From JALYNX01 sp035292605 (GTDB lineage: Bacteria; Actinomycetota; Acidimicrobiia; Spongiisociales; ZC4RG35): a DNA stretch of 10,942 nucleotides. Positions 5,572-10,942 of this stretch are shown piece after piece. The notes beneath the pieces were generated by a model. That model ran no database searches and was not told where the DNA came from. It saw only the letters and a program-made list of their open reading frames with translations. The stretch's first letter is position 1. Every line of letters starts with the position of its first letter. The stretch lies in the NCBI GenBank assembly GCA_035292605.1, contig DATDPT010000191.1, forward strand, positions 1 through 10,942. The letters are read 5' to 3'. The position numbers were made by a program, and so were the translations under genes.

Positions 5572-6501
5572 ATGACTGCACATCCTGCGATTCGGGTACG
5601 TGGCCTGGTGAAGCGCTATGGCGAGCTAGAGGCGCTGGCGGGTGTGGACCTGGAGGTGGGGTCTGGGGAGTGCTTTGCCCTCGTCGGGCCCAACGGGGCT
5701 GGGAAGACGACCTGTGTGGAGATACTCGAGGGATATCGCACCCGGTCCGCCGGTGAGGTCGAGGTGTTGGGATTCGACCCGGCCACCGGTGGCATCGACT
5801 TCCGACGCCGGATCGGGATCATGCTTCAGCAGGCCGGAATCGAAGCAGAGCTGACCGTCGTCGAGATACTGGACTACTACGGAGGCCTCTATCCGGTCCG
5901 CCGCCCTTTCGAGGAGGTCATCGACTCCGTCGGCTTGACCGAGAAGCGGGACAGCAAGGTCAAGACCCTATCCGGGGGTCAACGTCGCCGTCTCGATCTC
6001 GCTCTGGTCCTGGTGAGCGACCCCGACCTGCTCTTCCTCGACGAGCCGACCACGGGCTTCGACCCTTCGGCCCGGCGCAACTCCTGGGAGTTGATCGGTG
6101 GCCTCCGCTCCTTGGGAAAGACCATTCTGTTGACCACCCACTACATGGACGAGGCTCAGAATCTGGCCGATCGTGTGGCCGTCCTGGTGGATGGCAGGAT
6201 CGTGGCCGAGGGCCCTCCCGACACCCTGGCCGGCCGGGAGGCCGGCGAAGCCGTGATCAGCTTCCGGCTCCCTGGCGGCACCACTGCGGCCGAGCTCCCC
6301 CGAGGCCTCACTGGGCTCTCAGTAGACGATGGGTCGGTGCGGATCACCACACCCGAACCGACCAGAGCCCTGCACGCACTGTCGGAGTGGGCCCTTTCAA
6401 GGGACACCGAGCTCCCGGGGCTCACCGTCACCAGGCCCAGCCTGGAGGACATCTATCTACAGCTGGCGGGAAACTCCGCAGTCGAGGTGGGCCAGCCATG
6501 A
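5572..6501 (+). CDS. ABC exporter ATP-binding protein (DrrA-like)
   Basis: The 309-residue product has every element of an ABC ATPase: Walker A GPNGAGKTT (39-47), Q-loop MLQQAG (84-89), signature LSGGQRRRLDLAL (133-145), Walker B LLFLDEPTTGFD (153-164) and H-loop TTHYMDEA (188-195). After about residue 225 comes the C-terminal extension found in DrrA and related drug or lipid exporters, ending in SLEDIYLQLAG (290-300). It powers the membrane partner encoded next, with which it overlaps by four bases (ATGA), indicating translational coupling. The ATG has GGAGA 13 bases upstream, further than usual. The exported substrate cannot be inferred. Confidence 0.95.
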   Translation: MTAHPAIRVRGLVKRYGELEALAGVDLEVGSGECFALVGPNGAGKTTCVEILEGYRTRSAGEVEVLGFDPATGGIDFRRRIGIMLQQAGIEAELTVVEILDYYGGLYPVRRPFEEVIDSVGLTEKRDSKVKTLSGGQRRRLDLALVLVSDPDLLFLDEPTTGFDPSARRNSWELIGGLRSLGKTILLTTHYMDEAQNLADRVAVLVDGRIVAEGPPDTLAGREAGEAVISFRLPGGTTAAELPRGLTGLSVDDGSVRITTPEPTRALHALSEWALSRDTELPGLTVTRPSLEDIYLQLAGNSAVEVGQP

Positions 6502-7325
6502 GCAATACCTCTGAAACTCTCCCCGACATCGCCACCCCCGCCTCCTCCGGACCCAGGCTCCTCTGGCACCTCTTCCGCTATCAGAACAAGATCTTCCTGC
6601 GCAACCCGTTCTCGGCGGTCTTCTCTCTGGCATTCCCGCTCATGTTCCTCCTGCTCATGGCTGGACTGTTCGGCAACGAGCCGGACGAGCAGGGGGTGCG
6701 GGTTATTCAATACGTGGTGCCCTCGATGATCGTGTTTGCCGTCGTGGCCACCGCCTACATGAACCTGTCGATCGTGGTCTCTCTCAACCGCGACGAAGGT
6801 GTTCTCAAGCGCGTGCGCGGGACCCCGGTGCCAACTACTGCCTACATGTCGGCACGCATCGCCTCGGCTGTGTGGTGGACATTGGTGGCAGTGCTCCTAC
6901 AGGTGGTGGCGGGCTTCCTCGTGTTCGATTTGCAGATCACGGGGCGTCTGGTGCCAGCGGCGCTGGTGATAGTGCTAGTGGGCATCGCCTGTTTCTGTGC
7001 ACTGGGACTGGGTCTGGCTGCGGTGATCCCCAACGGCGAGGCGGCGCCTGCCATCGCCAACGCCACCGCCTTGCCTCTCCTGTTCCTCTCCGGCGTCTTC
7101 ATCCCCCTCGACAACGCCCCCGGCTGGGTGCGGGGGCTAGGGGCGGTGTTCCCCATAAGGCACCTCTACCTGGCGCTGGTCGACACCTTCAACCCGTTCT
7201 TCGAGGGATCAGGCTTTGCCTGGGGGCGTCTCGGGCTCGTTGCGCTGTGGACCGCGGTCGGGGTGATGGTGGCGGTGAAGATGTTCCGTTGGGAGCCGCG
7301 ACCCGGCGTTGGTGTCAACGCCTGA
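6498..7325 (+). CDS. ABC-2 type permease (DrrB-like exporter membrane subunit)
   Basis: The 275-residue product has about six hydrophobic segments, near residues 38-58, 70-94, 119-143, 151-175, 187-204 and 243-263, with a soluble N-terminus of about 30 residues. Between segments 2 and 3 lies RDEGVLKRVRGTPVP (98-112), the cytoplasmic coupling region typical of ABC-2 permeases. LPLLFLSGVFIPLDN (192-206) is another family hallmark. With the ATPase it would form a heterotetrameric exporter in the cytoplasmic membrane. I chose ATG 6498 because it overlaps the ATPase stop and has GAGGTG 8 bases upstream. An upstream in-frame start at 6387 would only add sequence overlapping the ATPase gene. Confidence 0.94.
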   Translation: MSNTSETLPDIATPASSGPRLLWHLFRYQNKIFLRNPFSAVFSLAFPLMFLLLMAGLFGNEPDEQGVRVIQYVVPSMIVFAVVATAYMNLSIVVSLNRDEGVLKRVRGTPVPTTAYMSARIASAVWWTLVAVLLQVVAGFLVFDLQITGRLVPAALVIVLVGIACFCALGLGLAAVIPNGEAAPAIANATALPLLFLSGVFIPLDNAPGWVRGLGAVFPIRHLYLALVDTFNPFFEGSGFAWGRLGLVALWTAVGVMVAVKMFRWEPRPGVGVNA

Positions 7326-7340
7326 AGATGCCCGTAAACT
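7313..7340 (+). promoter_or_regulatory. Possible promoter of tRNA-Ala
   Basis: TAAACT (7335-7340) fits the TAnnnT form of actinobacterial -10 elements and lies 29 bases before the tRNA. TGTCAA (7313-7318), 16 bases further upstream and inside the end of the permease gene, is only a weak -35 match. Confidence 0.3.
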
Positions 7341-7369
7341 ATGTCCCCCCGCTCGAGCTGGGATCAAAC

Positions 7370-7445
7370 GGGGACGTAGCTCAGCTGGAAGAGCACCGGC
7401 TTTGCAAGCCGGGGGTCGTGGGTTCGAGTCCCATCGTCTCCACCA
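7370..7445 (+). tRNA. alaT: tRNA-Ala (anticodon TGC), CCA encoded
   Basis: A full cloverleaf is visible. The acceptor stem GGGGACG/CGTCTCC contains the G3-U70 wobble that identifies alanine tRNAs. Then come the D stem GCTC/GAGC, the anticodon stem CCGGC/GCCGG with loop TTTGCAA (TGC), and the T stem GTGGG/CCCAT with loop TTCGAGT. The discriminator is A at 7442 and the 3' CCA is encoded at 7443-7445. It lies 44 bases after the permease stop codon. Confidence 0.97.
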
Positions 7446-7452
7446 GATCGCA

Positions 7453-7492
7453 CCCGGGATGGAAACCACTTCGCTCGGTGTTGCCATCAGGG
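7453..7492 (+). terminator. Hairpin between tRNA-Ala and the thiolase gene
   Basis: CCC-GG-GATGG (7453-7462) pairs with CCATC-A-GGG (7484-7492) across an inner loop, giving 8 paired bases. It could end the tRNA transcript or be part of the thiolase leader. There is no T-run. Confidence 0.2.
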
Positions 7493-7511
7493 ACGTGAAC
7501 AAGGAGTCGAA

Positions 7512-8690
7512 ATGCCCAATGCCGTGATCATCGATGCGGTGCGCACCCCGGTGGGGAGGCGGAACGGCATTTTCAAGGACATCCACCCCGTGGACCTCGC
7601 CGCCATCCCCCTCCAGGCGATCGTCGAGCGCAACCAACTCGACCCGTCCCAGATCGACGACGTGATCATGGGCACGGTCAGCCAGATCGGAGAACAGGCC
7701 TACAACGTGGGCCGCAACGCCGCCCTCGCCGCCGGATTTCCCGAAGAGGTGCCTGGAGTCACCATCGACCGTCAATGTGGCTCCTCACAGCAGGCTGCCC
7801 ACTTCGCCGCCCAGGCGGTGATGGCCGGCGCCCAGGACATCGTGATCGCCGCCGGTGTCGAGAACATGACCCGGGTGCCGATGGGGGTCACCGCCCAACA
7901 AGGGCCCGGCTTGCCGTTTGGTCCCCGCATGTTGGAGCGCTATTCGCAAGGTCTGGTCCCCCAGGGGATCTCGGCAGAGATGATGGCTGAGAAGTGGGGG
8001 ATCTCCCGCACCGAGCTCGACGAGTTGGCTCTCGAGTCGCATCTTCGGGCGGCACGGGCCACCGAAGAGGGACGGTTCGAGGAGCAGATCATCCCGGTCG
8101 GCATCACTCGAGAGAACGGGACGCGCGAGACGGTATCTCGTGACGAGGGGATCCGCCCCGACACCTCCCTCGAGAAACTGGGGTCGCTGCAGCCGGCGTT
8201 CAAGAGCGACGGGGTGGTCACTGCCGGCAACTCCTCACAGATCTCCGACGGCGCGGCCGCGGTCCTCATCATGTCCGAGGACCGGGCCGCCCAGCTCGGG
8301 CTCACCCCCAGGGCGCGTTTCGTGTCATTCGCGATGGCCGGGGTCGACCCGGTGATGATGCTCACCGGCCCCATCCCCGCAACTGAGAAGGTGCTGGCTC
8401 GAGCCGGGCTGGGCGTCGGCGACATCGAGCTGTTCGAGGTGAACGAGGCTTTCGCCTCGGTGACCGCGGCGTGGAGGATCGAGCATGGTGGTGCCGACCC
8501 GATGGGGCTTTGGGAGCGGACCAATGTCAACGGTGGGGCGATTGCCCTCGGCCACCCCCTCGGCGCCTCCGGGGCGCGGCTCCTCACCTCGCTGGTGTGG
8601 GAGCTGGAACGGACCGGTGGCCGCTATGGCCTGCAGACCATGTGCGAGGGGGGCGGGATGGCCAACGCCCTCATCATCGAGAGAGCGTGA
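7512..8690 (+). CDS. Thiolase (acetyl-CoA C-acyltransferase)
   Basis: The 392-residue product is a full-length thiolase. The N-terminus reads VIIDAVRTPVGRRNG. The nucleophilic Cys89 lies in DRQCGSSQQ, NEAF covers 311-314, the catalytic His348 lies in GGAIALGHPLGASG, and the second active-site Cys378 lies in CEGGG. It condenses two acyl-CoAs or, in reverse, cleaves 3-ketoacyl-CoA with CoA, acting in fatty-acid beta-oxidation or acetoacetyl-CoA formation. Motifs do not separate the degradative from the biosynthetic type. AAGGAG (7501-7506) lies 5 bases before the ATG. No hydratase or dehydrogenase gene is adjacent, so it appears to be a single-gene unit. Confidence 0.95.
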   Translation: MPNAVIIDAVRTPVGRRNGIFKDIHPVDLAAIPLQAIVERNQLDPSQIDDVIMGTVSQIGEQAYNVGRNAALAAGFPEEVPGVTIDRQCGSSQQAAHFAAQAVMAGAQDIVIAAGVENMTRVPMGVTAQQGPGLPFGPRMLERYSQGLVPQGISAEMMAEKWGISRTELDELALESHLRAARATEEGRFEEQIIPVGITRENGTRETVSRDEGIRPDTSLEKLGSLQPAFKSDGVVTAGNSSQISDGAAAVLIMSEDRAAQLGLTPRARFVSFAMAGVDPVMMLTGPIPATEKVLARAGLGVGDIELFEVNEAFASVTAAWRIEHGGADPMGLWERTNVNGGAIALGHPLGASGARLLTSLVWELERTGGRYGLQTMCEGGGMANALIIERA

Positions 8691-8700
8691 TCCAGGGCGT

Positions 8701-8775
8701 GTTGCCCCCTCCGGCCCTCCGGGCCACCATCGGACCACATCCGAGTCGAGTTGCCCCCCTCCCCGGCTCCGCCGG
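8701..8775. repeat. Two imperfect direct repeats, each with a GC hairpin
   Basis: GTTGCCCCCTCC followed by the hairpin GGCCC-TCC-GGGCC (8701-8725) recurs as GTTGCCCCCCTCC followed by CCGGC-TCC-GCCGG (8750-8775). Both hairpins have 5-bp stems and a TCC loop. They lie directly after the thiolase stop codon and may serve as terminators, or may be copies of a short intergenic repeat. Confidence 0.45.
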
Positions 8776-8777
8776 TA

Positions 8778-8812
8778 CTTCCCCCAACGCTCACTTCGTT
8801 CGCTGGGGGGAG
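8778..8812 (+). promoter_or_regulatory. Hairpin whose right arm holds the ribosome binding site of the zinc-ribbon gene
   Basis: CTTCCCCCAACG (8778-8789) pairs with CGCTGGGGGGAG (8801-8812) with one mismatch and one G-T pair around an 11-base loop. The only purine-rich ribosome binding site for the gene starting at 8824 is GGGGGAG, which forms the right arm. If this folds in the mRNA it would hide the site. It may instead act as the thiolase terminator. Confidence 0.4.
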
Positions 8813-8823
8813 AAATAGATCCC

Positions 8824-9081
8824 GTGACCGGTAATACCACCGTCGACGTGCTCCTGGCCGTGGCCCTCGGGGTCGTGATCTGGAGGGTGTCGATTGCGGT
8901 GATCCGGATGCTGGGCACCCCGCCACCCGAGATCGATCCCGACGACGTGGTCGAGGTCGATCAGGACTACAAGTGCACTGTTTGTGGGGCCGAGTTGACG
9001 ATGCATGCGGTCAATGTCCGGGACGAGGCCCCGCCCCGTCACTGCCGGGAGGACATGATTCCGGTGTGGCGCCCGGCCTGA
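8824..9081 (+). CDS. Small membrane-anchored zinc-ribbon protein
   Basis: The 85-residue product has one membrane helix near residues 8-27, an acidic linker (DPDDVVEVDQD, 38-48), and a C-terminal zinc-ribbon-like module with C51-x2-C54 (KCTVCGAEL) and H73-C74 (RHCRED). Only three Cys and nearby His are present, so the site may use His, or dimerise. The module resembles the short rubredoxin-like ribbons of small actinobacterial proteins. I do not know a function. The start is GTG 8824, with GGGGGAG 11 bases upstream. The frame is open far upstream, but that part is the shadow of the thiolase gene and the spacer. It precedes crgA on the same strand. Confidence 0.75.
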   Translation: MTGNTTVDVLLAVALGVVIWRVSIAVIRMLGTPPPEIDPDDVVEVDQDYKCTVCGAELTMHAVNVRDEAPPRHCREDMIPVWRPA

Positions 9082-9085
9082 CGAC

Positions 9086-9156
9086 CCGAATCACAACGAT
9101 GTAGTTTTCCCGAGGTTTCTCCACAGGATGTTGAGAACTACATCGGTGTAACTCGA
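9086..9156. repeat. Long inverted repeat upstream of crgA
   Basis: CGATGTAGTT (9097-9106) and AACTACATCG (9136-9145) are perfect inverted copies. Extending outward, 9091-9106 and 9136-9151 match at 14 of 16 positions, with weaker similarity to 9086 and 9156. The 29 bases between include TTCTCCACA (9117-9125), one base from the actinobacterial DnaA box TTGTCCACA. It lies between the zinc-ribbon gene and crgA and could be an operator pair for crgA or a terminator for the preceding gene. No clear crgA promoter hexamers were found in this 111-base gap. Confidence 0.55.
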
Positions 9157-9192
9157 CTCGGCGCCGGTTCGCTTTCGATTACGCTCGCCGCC

Positions 9193-9432
9193 GTGCCGGA
9201 GTCGAAGCGCCGCAAAGCCAAGAGCCGTCCCCTACCCGCCCAGACGGCAGCCGCAGCGGCCAAGGCAAAAGACCCCAGCCCCACCTGGTATGTCGCGGTG
9301 ATGGCCGGTCTCATGGTCGTAGGCGTGCTCTTGGTTCTTTCCAGATTCGTCTTCGAGCTCGATCAACTCGTCTTGGTCGCCGGTCTGGTCTGTATCGCCG
9401 TCGGGTTCCTGATGACCACCAACTATCGATGA
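9193..9432 (+). CDS. crgA: Cell division protein CrgA
   Basis: The 79-residue product is a typical CrgA. It has a basic N-terminal tail (PESKRRKAKSR) and an Ala-rich linker. The hallmark SPTWYVAVMAGLMVVG enters the first membrane helix (32-50), and a second helix (58-75) ends in GFLMTTNYR. CrgA is a small actinobacterial membrane protein that helps place or control the FtsZ ring and recruits peptidoglycan synthases at the septum. The start is GTG 9193, without a visible ribosome binding site, so translation may be leaderless or weak. It converges on pknB with only 15 bases between the two stop codons. Confidence 0.93.
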   Translation: MPESKRRKAKSRPLPAQTAAAAAKAKDPSPTWYVAVMAGLMVVGVLLVLSRFVFELDQLVLVAGLVCIAVGFLMTTNYR

Positions 9433-9447
9433 TCGGATAGCCCCCAG

Positions 9448-10942
9448 CTAAGGGCCGGGCGGTGCCGGCGCAGTGGTAGTCGTCGAAGTGGTTGGCGGCG
9501 GGGTGAACTCACCGAGGGTCACCGTGATCACGTCACCGGGGAACACCTCCACTCCTACCTCGGGGAATTGATCCACGACCAGACCGTCCTGGGAGGCATC
9601 GACTACCGGTTGGGTGCTGCTGGACACGTTGATCACCAGGCCGAGGTCGGCGAGGATCGCCTCCGCTTGATCCGGGGTTTGACCGAGCAAGTTGGGCACT
9701 TCGACCGGCGCCGGGCCCTGGGACACCACCAACAGGATGGTGTCACCCGAGCGCACCTCGGCTCCCGCTTCCGGCTCGGTCCTGATCACCAGACCCTCGG
9801 CGATCTCGTTGGAGAACTCGTCATTGACCCGAAAAAGCAGGCGGAGGCTGGTGAGGGTGTTCACTGCGTCGCGTTCGGTCTCACCGACCAGAACGGGCAG
9901 GACGTGGGTCTCGGGCCCGCTCGAGATCACGAGGTTGATCGCGGCTCCGCTCCCGGCCAAGACCCCGGCATTCGGGCTCTGTCTGATGACGGTTCCTTCG
10001 GCGAAAGTGGCGTTTGGCTCCTGGTCCACCTCTCCGAGCACGAACCGGTTCTGCTCGATGATCTCTTGTGCGGCCGCAAGCGTCTGGCCGATGAGGGGTG
10101 GCACCTCGAACTCCTCGATACCGGTCGAGACGAATACCTCGATCTGTGAGCCCTCCTCGGCCTGGCTGCCCCCTGCCGGGTCGGTGCGAATCACCAGGTC
10201 GACATCGACCTCCTCGCTTGCCTCCGGAGTGAACTTGACCGTGAAGCCTTCGCCTAGCAGAAGAGCTTCGGCCGCTTCCCGGGTCATTCCGTCGACAGGG
10301 GGAACATCGATCAACTCGCCCTCTCCGCTGTCTCCGCCGGCAAAACGGAACAGAAAGAAGAAGAGGATGCCGAGAGCGATCAGGAGGGCGAAGGCGGTGA
10401 GGATGAACGGCAGCTGGGATGAGGGCTCCTCCTCGATCCCGCGGTACACCTCGTCGGGGGGAACCGTGGCCGGGGGCACCTGGGTCGTCAGCACCCGAGT
10501 GGCATTGTCGCCGCCTCCAGCCGCTCCCGCGGCCACCGCGGCCACCGCAACCGGCTCCACGCTCTGCCCCTTGAGCACGGATACCAGATCGGCCCGCATC
10601 TCGTCGGCACTCTGGTACCTGCCATTGGGGTCCTTGCGCATCGCCTTGGCAACCACGGTGTCGAGCGGCTGGGGCACGTCGGAGTTGAGGGCGGAAGGGG
10701 CGGCAGCCTCGGTCGAGACATGCTGGAACGCCACCGACATCGGGCTATCACCCGTAAACGGAGGGCGCCCGGTGAGCATCTCGTAGAGGACCACCCCGAG
10801 TGCATAGACGTCACTGCGGGCGTCGGCGGCGGCTCCCTGGGCCTGTTCCGGGCTGAAATAGGTGGCGGTGCCGATCACGGCGCCGGTCTTGGTCAGCTCT
10901 GCGCTGTCGTCCCAGGCCCGGGCGATCCCGAAGTCGGTGACT
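9448..10942 (-). CDS. pknB: PASTA-domain serine/threonine protein kinase PknB, N-terminal part outside the window
   Basis: The minus-strand frame is open to the window edge, giving 497 residues. It enters at VTDFGIARAW, the DFG magnesium-binding motif. The activation segment (LTKTGAVIGTATYFSPEQ) and SDVYALGVVLYEMLTGRPPF follow, so the kinase C-lobe is present. After a juxtamembrane linker rich in Ala, Gly and Thr comes one membrane helix (about 178-199 of this fragment). Four extracellular PASTA repeats cover about 210-274, 278-342, 346-409 and 412-477. They bind muropeptides or lipid II in relatives. A Thr/Pro-rich tail (TPPPTTSTTTTAPAPPGP) ends the protein. PknB phosphorylates cell-wall and division proteins; the neighbouring crgA fits this locus. 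The missing part contains the P-loop, catalytic Lys and HRD loop. Confidence 0.96.
   Translation of the reverse strand, partial: VTDFGIARAWDDSAELTKTGAVIGTATYFSPEQAQGAAADARSDVYALGVVLYEMLTGRPPFTGDSPMSVAFQHVSTEAAAPSALNSDVPQPLDTVVAKAMRKDPNGRYQSADEMRADLVSVLKGQSVEPVAVAAVAAGAAGGGDNATRVLTTQVPPATVPPDEVYRGIEEEPSSQLPFILTAFALLIALGILFFFLFRFAGGDSGEGELIDVPPVDGMTREAAEALLLGEGFTVKFTPEASEEVDVDLVIRTDPAGGSQAEEGSQIEVFVSTGIEEFEVPPLIGQTLAAAQEIIEQNRFVLGEVDQEPNATFAEGTVIRQSPNAGVLAGSGAAINLVISSGPETHVLPVLVGETERDAVNTLTSLRLLFRVNDEFSNEIAEGLVIRTEPEAGAEVRSGDTILLVVSQGPAPVEVPNLLGQTPDQAEAILADLGLVINVSSSTQPVVDASQDGLVVDQFPEVGVEVFPGDVITVTLGEFTPPPTTSTTTTAPAPPGP

Noticed and set aside
9091..9151. Pair of NrdR boxes upstream of crgA
   Set aside because: The right halves do not fit the NrdR consensus and the centre spacing of 45 bp is not a whole number of helical turns.
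9692..10786. Long plus-strand open frame (364 codons) opposite pknB
   Set aside because: It is a Ser/Thr/Pro-rich shadow of the PASTA kinase gene.
1..10942. CRISPR array or insertion sequence
   Set aside because: No regularly spaced repeats and no transposase frame were seen on either strand.

Overview
The window comes from a high-GC actinobacterium. The strongest evidence is a crgA gene (a cell-division protein found only in Actinobacteria) next to a PASTA-domain PknB kinase, together with GTG and TTG starts. The class cannot be fixed from the sequence; an uncultured Acidimicrobiia-like lineage is a guess. The order tRNA-Ile, tRNA-Ala, crgA, pknB resembles the origin-proximal region of Mycobacterium tuberculosis (gyrA, ileT, alaT, crgA, pknB). 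Here tRNA-Ile is inverted and lies about 6.7 kb from tRNA-Ala, so this is probably a rearranged version of that locus.

Layout. Bases 1-102 are the C-terminal end of an HNH nuclease. About 475 bases follow with no convincing gene but with a structured segment at 206-287. tRNA-Ile(GAT) lies on the minus strand with a good promoter. From 732 to 5417 all clear genes are on the minus strand: an ECF42-type sigma factor, its DGPF/YCII partner, an unrecognised three-cysteine protein, a CapA-family protein, a HypA-like protein and a DUF72 protein. From 5572 the clear genes are on the plus strand: a DrrAB-like ABC exporter pair, tRNA-Ala(TGC), a thiolase, a small membrane-anchored zinc-ribbon protein and CrgA. 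The window ends inside pknB on the minus strand, which converges on crgA.

Most notable signal. The 273-base gap upstream of the DGPF-sigma operon holds two divergent copies of the same bipartite motif, TGTCGA-N17-CGAC. As I recall it, this is the promoter published for ECF42 sigma factors. One copy points at the operon and suggests autoregulation. The other points the opposite way, where there is no annotated gene, only about 130 bases ending in a 21-bp stem hairpin. That stretch may be a sigma-controlled small RNA and contains a 26-codon reading frame starting a few bases after the expected transcription start. Both motifs are read directly from the sequence; the transcript and peptide are inference.

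Functional grouping. The sigma factor and DGPF protein form one regulatory unit. The ABC ATPase and permease form one exporter. CrgA and PknB belong to the actinobacterial cell-wall and division locus. The genes in between show no common pathway.
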